Below, piece after piece: positions 27,538 to 35,580 of a stretch of DNA of 60,671 nucleotides (its first letter is position 1; every line of letters begins with the position of its first letter). The DNA comes from Opitutales bacterium. Lineage in GTDB: Bacteria; Verrucomicrobiota; Verrucomicrobiia; Opitutales; JABSRG01. Where the stretch lies: the NCBI GenBank assembly GCA_028280845.1, contig JANQKZ010000014.1, forward strand, positions 1 through 60,671. Reading direction: 5' to 3'. The notes below the pieces were generated by a model, which saw nothing but the letters and a program-made list of their open reading frames with translations, did no database searches and was not told where the DNA came from. The position numbers were made by a program, and so were the translations under genes.

Positions 27538-28116
27538 TCAGCCAAAGGCCTCTTCGTGAAAGCATTTTTGCTTTCGGCAGAGCATGAAATTCCGTGTATG
27601 GCCCAATACGAGAAAGAGACCGCCCAGAGTGTTCAGCAGGGCATGCCCAGACAGCGATGCGGTCGATGTCTTTGCTGTCGTTTCTCCGTTGTCGCTGGAC
27701 ACAGCTTGAGCGGGGTGCAGGGCGCAGCATCCATCCCCTGCCACATGCGCCCTTGAATCAATGCCCGCATTCGGTGTCGAGGATGCATGTAAACTGGCTT
27801 CAACACTTTGCGAATGGTTCTGCGCGTGGACCATTCTTTCAGTGATGAGGGCCGTTACGAGAATACCAAGCCCCAGCGCGGCTGCGGCCATGACCCATCT
27901 ATCTTTGTGCCGACGGCAGCCGCTCCAGATCGCTAGACTCGTGGTCGGGATAACGAGCAGAAGCATCCAGAGATGGAAATTCTCATCGACCCAGAAGGTG
28001 GTGGCAATGATCGGCAGTGCCACGAGCAAAACTGGTGTCACCAGACAGTGGATGCCGCAGATCACCGCCATTGAAATGGCGAGGTGGTCAAGTACTTTGC
28101 TGCTTACGGTATTCAT
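27538..28116 (-). CDS. MerC-domain inner-membrane protein
   Basis: A 192-residue membrane protein. The first 70 residues carry the MerC signature CGIHCLVTPVLL (Cys20, His23, Cys24) and about four hydrophobic segments in all. A hydrophilic Cys/His-containing stretch lies at ~105-160 (GDGCCALHPAQ) and the C terminus is MLCRKQKCFHEEAFG. MerC carries mercuric ion inward; MerC-like proteins without mer genes occur in metal-homeostasis loci, and no mer genes are present here. In this operon zinc or another soft metal is a more likely cargo. It lies 30 nt after the FmdB-like gene and 3 nt before cysS. Confidence 0.75.
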   Translation of the reverse strand: MNTVSSKVLDHLAISMAVICGIHCLVTPVLLVALPIIATTFWVDENFHLWMLLLVIPTTSLAIWSGCRRHKDRWVMAAAALGLGILVTALITERMVHAQNHSQSVEASLHASSTPNAGIDSRAHVAGDGCCALHPAQAVSSDNGETTAKTSTASLSGHALLNTLGGLFLVLGHTRNFMLCRKQKCFHEEAFG

Positions 28117-28146
28117 GGCTTAATTCTTGGTTTAGGAGGTCAATCA

Positions 28147-28359
28147 TTAGCAGGTCCCGCAGCAAGCGCCTCCAGATAGCGCATGCTGCATTCCAGATCT
28201 TTTGGGGATAAGCATGCCGCCGGTGATGATCCGTCTGACGAGCTTTCCCGCTTCCGGATGTAGCGGAATGGAGTCGGCCTGAATCGATTGGTAAATCTCG
28301 AATTGTTCCGGCGACTCATTCTCATGCTGAGAAACCGTTTCGTAATAAAAGACCAGCAT
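28147..28359 (-). CDS. FmdB-like small protein lacking the zinc-ribbon cysteines
   Basis: A 70-residue protein whose core (QFEIYQSIQAD...GKLVRRIITGG) follows the FmdB zinc-ribbon family, where the usual pattern is YEYxCxxCG...FExxQS...CPxCGGxVRRxISGG. The first CxxC is replaced by VSQHEN and CPxC by HPEA, so all four zinc ligands are gone. The C terminus has gained ACCGTC. Loss of zinc ligands within a zinc-starvation operon fits the C-plus/C-minus paralog principle known for ribosomal proteins. The ATG at 28359 lies 1 nt after the COG0523 stop; an upstream TTG would overlap that gene. The function of FmdB proteins is not established. Confidence 0.7.
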   Translation of the reverse strand: MLVFYYETVSQHENESPEQFEIYQSIQADSIPLHPEAGKLVRRIITGGMLIPKRSGMQHALSGGACCGTC

Positions 28360-28360
28360 G

Positions 28361-29596
28361 TTAATCAATCTCTGCAGTTACGGGCGAGGCGTCACTCAAC
28401 CAGGCTGGGAATGGATCTTTGAATGCGCTCCAGGAGGACTCTCCTCCGTCCATTTCCGCATCGGTCAACAGGCAGGCATCGAAGCAATCACGCAGAAAAG
28501 CTTCGTCCATTTGCTCGACATATCCGATCAAAACGATCTCCTGGCGCCGGTCGCCGTAAGGTTCCTTCCAGTTGGAGAGAACGGTCGTGATCTCGTCTTC
28601 ATCCTCCGGCCAATCTTCGCGAGGGACCGTAGCAAACCACTTTCCTGCCAGGCGCACGTCAGACTGCGCTCCAGCTCGCGACCAAAGGCCGACGTAGGGC
28701 ATGCGGGTTGCGAGCCAGAAGAAGCCTTTAGAGCGAATCACCCCCGGCCAATCCTGTGCCATCCATTTGCGTATACGCTCCGGATGGAAGGGCCGCCGGG
28801 CACGGTAAACAAAATGCCTGATGGCGTATTCCTCAGTTTCGGGAACGGGCTCATTTTGAATCAGCTTCAGCCAGTCGGGCATCTGTTCCGCGGAATGGAT
28901 GTCGAAGCGTTCGGTATTGAGGATGGCGTGAAGCTCAACTTTACCGAAGCTCGACTCAATGAGTTCAGCACGGCTGTTGATCGCTTTGATGCCCGAGATG
29001 ATCCGGGCCCGTGCCGCCTCATCGACTGCATCCACCTTGTTCAGCAGGATGACATCGGCGAACTCGATCTGATCGACGAGCAGATCGACAATAGTGCGCT
29101 CGTCTTCAAGCCCGACCTCCTGACCACGATCCCGCAGCTTTTCCGGCGAGCCGAAGTCGCGCTCGAAATTGGCGGCATCTACGACGGTCACCATGGTGTC
29201 GAGCCGGGCGATGTCCTCCAACCGGAAGCCAGCCTCATTGCGAAAGAAAAAGGTTTCCGCTACCGGCATGGGTTCGGAGACACCCGTAGACTCGATCAAC
29301 AAGTAGTCAAAACGTCCCTCGTAGGCCAGTCGCCGTACTTCTTCAAGCAGATCATCGCGCAAGGTGCAGCAGATACACCCATTGCTCATTTCGACGAGTT
29401 TCTCCTCCTTGCGGCTTAACTCCGCATCGCCTTCGGCCACAAGCCGGGCGTCGATATTGACTTCACTCATGTCGTTGACGATGACCGCCACCTTGAGCCC
29501 TTCTCGGTTGTTGAGAACATGATTGAGGACGGTCGTTTTACCGGCTCCCAGAAATCCCGATAGGACGGTTACGGGAAGTTTTCGTTTATTCACCAC
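28361..29596 (-). CDS. COG0523 (CobW-type) metal-chaperone GTPase, second copy
   Basis: A 411-residue G3E GTPase with GFLGAGKTT (~14-22), CICC (74-77), [14 protein letters not shown] and a complete C-terminal domain ([34 protein letters not shown], ending in the extended [13 protein letters not shown] tail). It differs from the copy at 22839 in having no His-rich linker and in the ZigA/ZagA-like [10 protein letters not shown] block. The start is one of two tandem GTG codons at 29596/29593. It lies in the eight-gene operon between the DsrE-like and FmdB-like genes. It likely delivers metal to one of the operon's enzymes; the client is unknown. Confidence 0.92.
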   Translation of the reverse strand: MVNKRKLPVTVLSGFLGAGKTTVLNHVLNNREGLKVAVIVNDMSEVNIDARLVAEGDAELSRKEEKLVEMSNGCICCTLRDDLLEEVRRLAYEGRFDYLLIESTGVSEPMPVAETFFFRNEAGFRLEDIARLDTMVTVVDAANFERDFGSPEKLRDRGQEVGLEDERTIVDLLVDQIEFADVILLNKVDAVDEAARARIISGIKAINSRAELIESSFGKVELHAILNTERFDIHSAEQMPDWLKLIQNEPVPETEEYAIRHFVYRARRPFHPERIRKWMAQDWPGVIRSKGFFWLATRMPYVGLWSRAGAQSDVRLAGKWFATVPREDWPEDEDEITTVLSNWKEPYGDRRQEIVLIGYVEQMDEAFLRDCFDACLLTDAEMDGGESSWSAFKDPFPAWLSDASPVTAEID

Positions 29597-29607
29597 GAGA
29601 TTCTGAT

Positions 29608-29985
29608 TCAGAGGGTGATCACTTGATGGGGGTTAGCTGGCACCAAAGCCTCGTATAGCTGAGGAAAGTACCCGGTCGACACCCCTTCGACGGTCCCTCG
29701 CGGGGTAACTTGGCCTGTGTCGCATTGATCAAAAGCTCCTTCGGCCATTCCACGCCGCACCGCACATTGATCGCACATCATCAGGAGAATCCCGTGTTCT
29801 TTGGCAACTCTTGCGAGTCGTTCACCTACGGGGTCGCCCGACCGCAGACAGTAGATGTTGTCGTCGAAGAAGAACATGCCGACAACTGTGGCCCCATGAT
29901 TGCCTTGCTCCAATTGGGGTAGAATCATCGTGGCAAGCTTGAATGTAGAAGCCATTTCCGTGGCGAAGATGTAAGCAACTTTCAT
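29608..29985 (-). CDS. DsrE/DsrF-like protein
   Basis: A 125-residue soluble alpha/beta protein with [10 protein letters not shown], the [18 protein letters not shown] segment and [13 protein letters not shown] carrying Cys71 and Cys74. This is the fold and Cys arrangement of the DsrE/TusD sulfur-relay family, which carry persulfide or bind metal. In this operon it may donate sulfur or act as a soluble metal/thiol partner of the transporter; that is inference. The first 17 bases of the gene (29969-29985) form a near copy of the Zur-type palindrome (one mismatch) on the start codon. It sits 37 nt after the FeoB-like gene and 11 nt before the COG0523 gene. Confidence 0.75.
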   Translation of the reverse strand: MKVAYIFATEMASTFKLATMILPQLEQGNHGATVVGMFFFDDNIYCLRSGDPVGERLARVAKEHGILLMMCDQCAVRRGMAEGAFDQCDTGQVTPRGTVEGVSTGYFPQLYEALVPANPHQVITL

Positions 29986-30022
29986 ATTCTGGACGTGGTT
30001 TTTCGAGTAATGGATTGGTCAT

Positions 30023-31738
30023 TCAATTGGCAAAAGGGACGAGGAGAGCACCTATCCAAGCAATGCAGATAGAAAAGAATGCGGCACAACCGGCCTGCCG
30101 TCCTACCATCTTGAGCGCGAAACCCGGGCGCATTTCCCTGGCCACCGCAAGTAGAGTGACGAGGCAGGGCAGCAAGACCCCCGCGAGGTAGACTGCTGTA
30201 AGCACTTGAACGGGTGTATCCAGCGGCACTTTGAGGGCGCCCCAATCGCCGTCGAGTAAGCCGATAGCGAGGCCGTCCTTCCGCACCGAACCAAGCACGA
30301 CCGCAAGGGCGGCTTCAGGCGGCAGGTTGAAGACAGCCATCACCGGCGCCAGCAGATTCGTCAACCCCTCCAGTGCGCCGGACCATTGCAGCAAACCGGC
30401 TATAACGCAGATGCCAACGAAGATGGGAAGGGCCATGACTGCAAAATCCCGAAGACTTTGCAGGGATTCCCGCAAAACTGCTTTCCAGTCGGGTGGACGA
30501 AGATTGCCCAGTGCTGGAAGCAGTATCTTGTTATGAGTCTGGCGGACCGTCGATGGTATCGTCAGGCGTAGATACACCAGTGTTGTGACCGCCAGCATCG
30601 CCAGATAGACGGGACCTAGCCAGACGAAACCCGCCGCCGCGAAAACCGCCAGAGTGGCAGGAAGCTGGTAAGAACAAGCGGAGCCGAAGGAAATGGCTGA
30701 TACGCAGGCACTCCTTGAACAACTGGAACACGACCGGGTCGCGACGACCGCCGGCACGTTGCACCCGAAGCCCATCACCACCCGCACCAGATCGCGCCCG
30801 CCTAGACCGAATGGCATTAGCCAGGGATGCAGGCCGTAGGAAAGGCGGTCAATCAGCCCCGTACTCTTATAGATGGCAATCAATCCGGTGAAAATGAGGA
30901 TCGTCGGCAAGGCGTAGAGCAGCAGAAAGGGAAACATGGCGACCACGCCGTAATCGCCTCCCAGCGATGATGCCAGAGGCGCGGGGAGCTGATTGAGCCA
31001 GCTCAGTAATGGCTCCAAAAGTGCGCCTAACGAATCATACAGGCGATCTGCGAAAGCATTTGCCTGAGTGACCGCGATCCATGCCGGGCCAAAGAGCAGA
31101 AGCAAACTCAGCGGAGCAAAGCCCAAGACCCGCTCCAGCACGAGGCCCCATGACTGTCTCCGGGCTTCGGAAAACGCGGGTAGTTCGTCCGGAATTGCGG
31201 GCATTAATGGCCTTGCCCGCATGACTGCCGTCCGCACACGTGTCAGATCCGTGACTTCTGGAGCGCGGCTGTCCAGGAGCTCAACCGGTACTCCGAGCTT
31301 TTCCCTCCAAGTGGCTATCCGACGCTGCTGAGACTCTGTATCCATCGACGCCAAGCGATCTCGAAAGCTAAGGGCGATGACCACCTTGCGAGAGTCGAGC
31401 ATCGGTAGCAAATATGCCAATTCCTCATGTGCTCGGTAGGCCCTTAGCACGACCAAAACCGACTCGGCGGACTTCAAGGCCTCAAGCGCGTCCCGCACAG
31501 TGGCGGCGTCAGACCCCGTTACGATTCCAGGCGTGTCGATCCAATCCCAAGTCTCGTCCGGATAGCGCTCGCAGCGCAGCGTCGTCCCCGCCAATGCCGA
31601 GGATTCAGCAAACCGCCCCGTCAAGGCAGACAAGAGACTGCTCTTGCCCACGCTTTCCACCCCGAGAACCACGACCGACGGTCGTTGCTCCGCTTTCGAA
31701 GAAGAGCGGATTTCTCCGGCAATAGACTCCGCATTCAT
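30023..31738 (-). CDS. FeoB-like GTPase-permease (candidate zinc or divalent-metal importer)
   Basis: A 571-residue inner-membrane protein: an N-terminal G domain with G1 GVESVGKSS (26-34) and G3 DTPG (68-71), then ~8-10 hydrophobic segments with FeoB-type Gate motifs, including GFGCNVPAVVATR (~320) and the second half GICVIAGLLQWSGALEGL. The NxxD (G4) motif is replaced by SFRDR (~124-128), so guanine recognition is probably altered. After GCNVPA the protein is unusually Cys-rich (CSSCSRSAC, then GSACSYQLP). The protein is ~200 residues shorter than typical FeoB, and no feoA is nearby. Its ATG overlaps the flavoprotein stop as ATGA. Zinc transport is inferred from the Zur-type regulon; iron or manganese is possible. 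Confidence 0.85.
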   Translation of the reverse strand: MNAESIAGEIRSSSKAEQRPSVVVLGVESVGKSSLLSALTGRFAESSALAGTTLRCERYPDETWDWIDTPGIVTGSDAATVRDALEALKSAESVLVVLRAYRAHEELAYLLPMLDSRKVVIALSFRDRLASMDTESQQRRIATWREKLGVPVELLDSRAPEVTDLTRVRTAVMRARPLMPAIPDELPAFSEARRQSWGLVLERVLGFAPLSLLLLFGPAWIAVTQANAFADRLYDSLGALLEPLLSWLNQLPAPLASSLGGDYGVVAMFPFLLLYALPTILIFTGLIAIYKSTGLIDRLSYGLHPWLMPFGLGGRDLVRVVMGFGCNVPAVVATRSCSSCSRSACVSAISFGSACSYQLPATLAVFAAAGFVWLGPVYLAMLAVTTLVYLRLTIPSTVRQTHNKILLPALGNLRPPDWKAVLRESLQSLRDFAVMALPIFVGICVIAGLLQWSGALEGLTNLLAPVMAVFNLPPEAALAVVLGSVRKDGLAIGLLDGDWGALKVPLDTPVQVLTAVYLAGVLLPCLVTLLAVAREMRPGFALKMVGRQAGCAAFFSICIAWIGALLVPFAN

Positions 31739-32880
31739 GCCTTTGCCTCCACCGGTTCCGGCTTTGATTCCACTGCACATTCGCAGTTCGTGCAGCACTC
31801 CAGATCATCGACCAGAAAGCCTCGGTTCCGATCGTTCTCTAAGTCAGGCTCCGGATAGTCCAGTCGCCGGGCCACCGAGCGTGCAATCACCCCAAAGCGG
31901 GCCCGAAACTTATAGATGAAGCAGAACTTTGAGCCCTGATGAATCAACGAAGGTCCCGTGTAGTAGAGTCCCGGATGAAGGGTAGATTCATCCTCATCCG
32001 TAAACTGCGGCGTTGAGCCTTCCCATGCGAAGAGATCTTTGATTGGAGTCAGCGCAGACTGAAACCCGGTAGCCGCAATCGGACGGTGCTTCGAGTCAAA
32101 GACCTCACCCTCTGCCGTTTTTACGATGTAGCGGCCAGAGAGGTGATCCACTGAAACCACCGTAGCATTCCCTCGAAGATTGAGCTGCCCCGAGTAGTTT
32201 TGCATGGTATGCAGTAGGCGCTCGCGCGTAAACGGGCTGAGAACCTCGCTGGGGTCCGCATGATCGGCAATCCATGGCTCACCGCTCGACAGCACCAAGG
32301 CCCGCTTCCCCAACTGGACCAAGTGACATGCCGCGTCGATCCCGCTCTCGTAGCCTCCAATGATCAAGGCGTCATCTCCCTGATAATCGTTCCAAGTCCG
32401 AAACACACTGGAATGGGCACAATGCTCCGCTCCCTGAAACGCGCCAGTTTTCGGATGCGAGAACTCCCCGCCGGCCCAGATAACAATCTCAGCACGATAT
32501 CCCGCCTTGTCGGTTGTGACAGAGTAGCCCTTGGATTCGGGAGAAATCTGCAAGACCCTTTCGTTTTCGCGCAGGTTCAGCTTGAAATGAAAGGCGACGG
32601 CTTGCAGGTAGTCCGCATACTCCCGCCCACTCAAATGCTCCTTCTGACTGAACTCGGCCGGACTGGTGTCTGGAGTGATCGCGTTCAAGTCAGTCTGAAA
32701 GAAGGGATTCCCATGGAACGACGGCGTGATCATGCGCATCTGCTCAGGCCAGCGACGAAATGACGCCCCGACCGTCTCCGCCTCCAATACGAGCAGGTTC
32801 GCGACTCCTGCCCGCTGCAACGCAAGAGCGCAACCCATTCCAGCTGGTCCCGCTCCCACGATAATCACACTAAAGTCCAT
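31735..32880 (-). CDS. FAD/NAD(P)-dependent oxidoreductase (CzcO/YpdA-like) with Cys tail
   Basis: A 381-residue two-dinucleotide-domain flavoprotein: FAD motif GAGPAGMG (~9-16), EAETVGASFRRWP, second Rossmann motif IIGGYESGIDAA (~174) and ATGFQS near the C-terminal half. It resembles the CzcO/YpdA group, which includes flavin monooxygenases and low-molecular-weight disulfide reductases. The C terminus carries a CCTNCEC cluster (~358-364), a probable metal or disulfide site absent from most relatives. The ATG at 32880 is chosen over an in-frame GTG at 32907, which lies in the palindrome. It is the first gene of the eight-gene operon, with the palindrome 10 nt upstream. Confidence 0.82.
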   Translation of the reverse strand: MDFSVIIVGAGPAGMGCALALQRAGVANLLVLEAETVGASFRRWPEQMRMITPSFHGNPFFQTDLNAITPDTSPAEFSQKEHLSGREYADYLQAVAFHFKLNLRENERVLQISPESKGYSVTTDKAGYRAEIVIWAGGEFSHPKTGAFQGAEHCAHSSVFRTWNDYQGDDALIIGGYESGIDAACHLVQLGKRALVLSSGEPWIADHADPSEVLSPFTRERLLHTMQNYSGQLNLRGNATVVSVDHLSGRYIVKTAEGEVFDSKHRPIAATGFQSALTPIKDLFAWEGSTPQFTDEDESTLHPGLYYTGPSLIHQGSKFCFIYKFRARFGVIARSVARRLDYPEPDLENDRNRGFLVDDLECCTNCECAVESKPEPVEAKA

Positions 32881-32890
32881 CCCGACAGCA

Positions 32891-32907
32891 ATGAAAGTCA
32901 CTTTCAC
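32891..32907. promoter_or_regulatory. Zur-type palindrome, box 3 (eight-gene operon)
   Basis: ATGAAAG-TCA-CTTTCAC matches the box consensus except at one end position and lies 10 nt before the flavoprotein start codon. It would control the whole run of genes down to 25370, which are joined by overlaps or gaps of at most 37 nt. Confidence 0.7.
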
Positions 32908-33080
32908 TAAGTCAATCCAGAAAACGGACTGCTGAGGGTGGGTGTGCCTTTAGTCTGCCGATTGAGTGGCTGAACTACGTCCTTCCGATGGTGTGATCAT
33001 CTTGTAGAAACCGGTGTGTTGTGGAAGATCAGGGTCAAGGGGCGCTTTTATTCCCCAAGGATCCCTGAAATGGATTCAAT

Positions 33081-35489
33081 TTAGGGGAAAAGGCGTTGAA
33101 TCAGGGTTTCCGGGTCGAGGTCTACGCCGATGTAATCGTCGAAAAAGAGCTGTAATTCATAAGGCCCGGGATTCGGCGTCAGGTTGAGGCTGAAGGGGTT
33201 GTTTTCCGCCGATACCTCGATGGTTTGGTTCTCCCCGGTTCCCGTCAAGAGGTAGGCGTAGGCGGAAATGATCTGAAAATCGCTGAGCACTTCAATGTCA
33301 CTCCCATCAATCGAGACGATGCCGGAAAAGAGCGAGGTCAACCGGTTAAACTCGTCGTCGGGGCTGAGGCGGACGGATTGCGGAGCCTCCTTCGGGTAAA
33401 CCGTAGCCATGAGGCGCGTTCCGGATGGGGCATTGAAATTAAATAGGTCCCGGTCGTTCAGGTCGTGGATCTCCCCGCGGACCCATGCGGGTAGCTGAAT
33501 CTCGGTGGCGTCGAGGTCGTTCTGCGCAGTATCGGTGTAGACCTGCTCGTCGATGAGGCCGTCAAGATTATTGTCCTTCCCGTCATTGGCGAGCTCCGGT
33601 GCGTTGGGATACACCGAGGCGTCCGCGTCGAAGAAATCCCCCTGTAAGGGCGCTATGCCATCGCCATCCCCGTCGATCAGCATCGGGCTCGATGGATAAC
33701 GGGTGAGGTACTGGCGTGTCTCCTGCAGAAGTGGATACTTCCAGTAGTCGATATAGGGCGCTACGTTGAGCCGGAGGGCGTCGCCGAGGGCGCGGACAAA
33801 GAGATCGTTGCGTTCGGCGGGCGAAGGATCGAAGAAGTCGTCATCCCAGAGCTTACGCTCGGTCAGGACGCGGTCCAATTGCCGAAACAGCGCCTGAAGT
33901 CCCTCGCGGCCATGCATTTGATAGATCGCGATGAGGAGCCCGCCCTGCACATTCATCCGCTCTTTGTTTTCAGGAATCGGGCGCGTTCCATAAGGAGCGT
34001 TGATCTGCTCGTCAGAGAAGTAGCTTTGCCAATTGAGTGTTGGATTGCTCAGGTAGCGCTCCATGATCACCCGGTAGTTGAAGTGGAGCGAGAAGAGCGG
34101 GCTTACGACGTTGTCGCGGGAGCGATTCTGCATCCAGGTAATTTTGCCCACGCGAAGGTCGGCGTTGACGATCGGCTCCATTCCCCCGGTAAAGGAATGA
34201 GCGGCGTCGGGTCCCTGCATCCAGAGATGAGACCGGAAGTCCCAGAGGTGGATAAACTCGTGCAGGAGCGACTCCCAGACGACACTGGCGATACGTCCGT
34301 CCGCTTCGGTTTCGCTTAAGTCGTTGAAGCCGAGGCCCATGCCCTCCCCCCCGATGCCGGCGCCGCTGAGGCTTTCGCAAAAGACAATCCGCAGGCCCTG
34401 GTGTTCGAGCGGGCAGTCCCAGCGGAACAGCTCGCCGAAAGCTTCGAAAGAGAAGTCCGCCAGAGTGAGGAATTCGATAATCTTCCCGCTCTCAACGGGG
34501 GGGCGTTGCGGCGACCGCTGCAACCAGAGCGATGCATATTTCCCGTAATACACATCATAGGTGCCGGTACAGGCAAACCAGTCGGTCTCGTCCAGGACGG
34601 CCTGCGGGCCGAACGCAGCGTTGCGGACGGCGTATGCCGTTTCGGCAAAGGGCCGGGCCACGTCGACATAATGGAGGTGATAGAATACCTGATTGGGGTC
34701 GCTTTTCAGCCGGGCCTCGAGCTCTATCCGGTAGCGCCCGGGAAGTTGGAAGGCATGCATGGCTGTCGGCGTCGTCTGGACGAGGCCTGGGGAGGTTTCA
34801 TCGTCGAATGTCCATGCGAAATCAAAGCGGTCCTGGTTCTCACCCTCGATCGTGAAGGTGACAGGGACGCCCGTTACTGTGCTTTCCACTGCCATAACTC
34901 GCCAAAAGGGGGCGTCCCCCCGCGTCACGGAGATGGTAAATTGCCGTTCTGTGGTGACCCCTCCGGCCGTGGTTTGGGACAAGGTCACCCGGGTGTCTCC
35001 TACCGGGAAGCTGCCTTGAGCCAGTCGTCCCGAGGTGGAGCCTCCGTTCCACTGCCAAAGCCAGGCGGTAAGAGGTTCTTCCGCGTCGTCGGTGGTGTCC
35101 CCGATCAGGACCACCGCCTCGACGCCATCGTGATCGCGATCGGCGATAAGCAGGTCCGCGCCATTCTGCGCGGCGGGTTGCGCCGATTCTTCAATCACGA
35201 CCCGTACCTTCACTGCCGGGTAAAGGTCGCCCGGCCACTCTTTGCCGGCCTCCCAGAGGATTCTCCGGTCAGAGCCCGGGGCGACGCCAGAGCCCACCGC
35301 GCCCGACACCTGGGTCAGTCGCGACCAGGGACCTCCGTCGCGTTGGGCGTCCAGCCAGATCGACTGGTTGAGCGCCACCGAGTCGGCGAGGTCAAAGGTG
35401 ACCGTAACACGCGTATCTTCCCCGGCGCCTGCCTGGTTGACCCGAACATTGGACACAGCCGCCTGGCCGGAAAGCGTGAACGAGCCCAT
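33081..35489 (-). CDS. Secreted HExxH putative metallopeptidase with MopE-type calcium motifs
   Basis: At least 802 residues. The N-terminal part contains beta-sandwich and PKD-like domains (AWTFDDETSPG). The centre holds SLLHEFIHLWDF with the zinc-protease signature HEFIH (His410, Glu411, His414). Residues ~612-645 are a MopE-type metal-binding stretch (DGDGDGIAP...DADASVYPNAPE...NDGKDNNLDGLIDE), followed by a C-terminal sandwich. I do not recognise the peptidase family. The codons before ATG 35489 read CACLITALLM, i.e. a signal peptide with an Arg-rich front, but no ATG, GTG or TTG lies in that frame upstream. The true start is therefore uncertain. Probably an operon with the small secreted protein upstream. 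Confidence 0.65.
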   Translation of the reverse strand: MGSFTLSGQAAVSNVRVNQAGAGEDTRVTVTFDLADSVALNQSIWLDAQRDGGPWSRLTQVSGAVGSGVAPGSDRRILWEAGKEWPGDLYPAVKVRVVIEESAQPAAQNGADLLIADRDHDGVEAVVLIGDTTDDAEEPLTAWLWQWNGGSTSGRLAQGSFPVGDTRVTLSQTTAGGVTTERQFTISVTRGDAPFWRVMAVESTVTGVPVTFTIEGENQDRFDFAWTFDDETSPGLVQTTPTAMHAFQLPGRYRIELEARLKSDPNQVFYHLHYVDVARPFAETAYAVRNAAFGPQAVLDETDWFACTGTYDVYYGKYASLWLQRSPQRPPVESGKIIEFLTLADFSFEAFGELFRWDCPLEHQGLRIVFCESLSGAGIGGEGMGLGFNDLSETEADGRIASVVWESLLHEFIHLWDFRSHLWMQGPDAAHSFTGGMEPIVNADLRVGKITWMQNRSRDNVVSPLFSLHFNYRVIMERYLSNPTLNWQSYFSDEQINAPYGTRPIPENKERMNVQGGLLIAIYQMHGREGLQALFRQLDRVLTERKLWDDDFFDPSPAERNDLFVRALGDALRLNVAPYIDYWKYPLLQETRQYLTRYPSSPMLIDGDGDGIAPLQGDFFDADASVYPNAPELANDGKDNNLDGLIDEQVYTDTAQNDLDATEIQLPAWVRGEIHDLNDRDLFNFNAPSGTRLMATVYPKEAPQSVRLSPDDEFNRLTSLFSGIVSIDGSDIEVLSDFQIISAYAYLLTGTGENQTIEVSAENNPFSLNLTPNPGPYELQLFFDDYIGVDLDPETLIQRLFP

Positions 35490-35580
35490 AAGGAGGGCCG
35501 TGATGAGGCACGCGCATCGCCAACGCCGCCGCCGGGTGCACGGTCCGCCGGCCGCATCGCAGATGAAGTTGCTGAGGCTA

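Noticed and set aside
27557-27576. GAAAGC-ATTTTT-GCTTTC inverted repeat at the MerC 3' end as a further Zur-type box
   Set aside because: Arm order and spacing differ from the 7-3-7 box, and it lies inside coding sequence.
28358-29419. Long open frame (353 codons) on the plus strand opposite the second COG0523 gene
   Set aside because: It is the antisense shadow of a gene with all family motifs; its own translation shows no domain and no signal.
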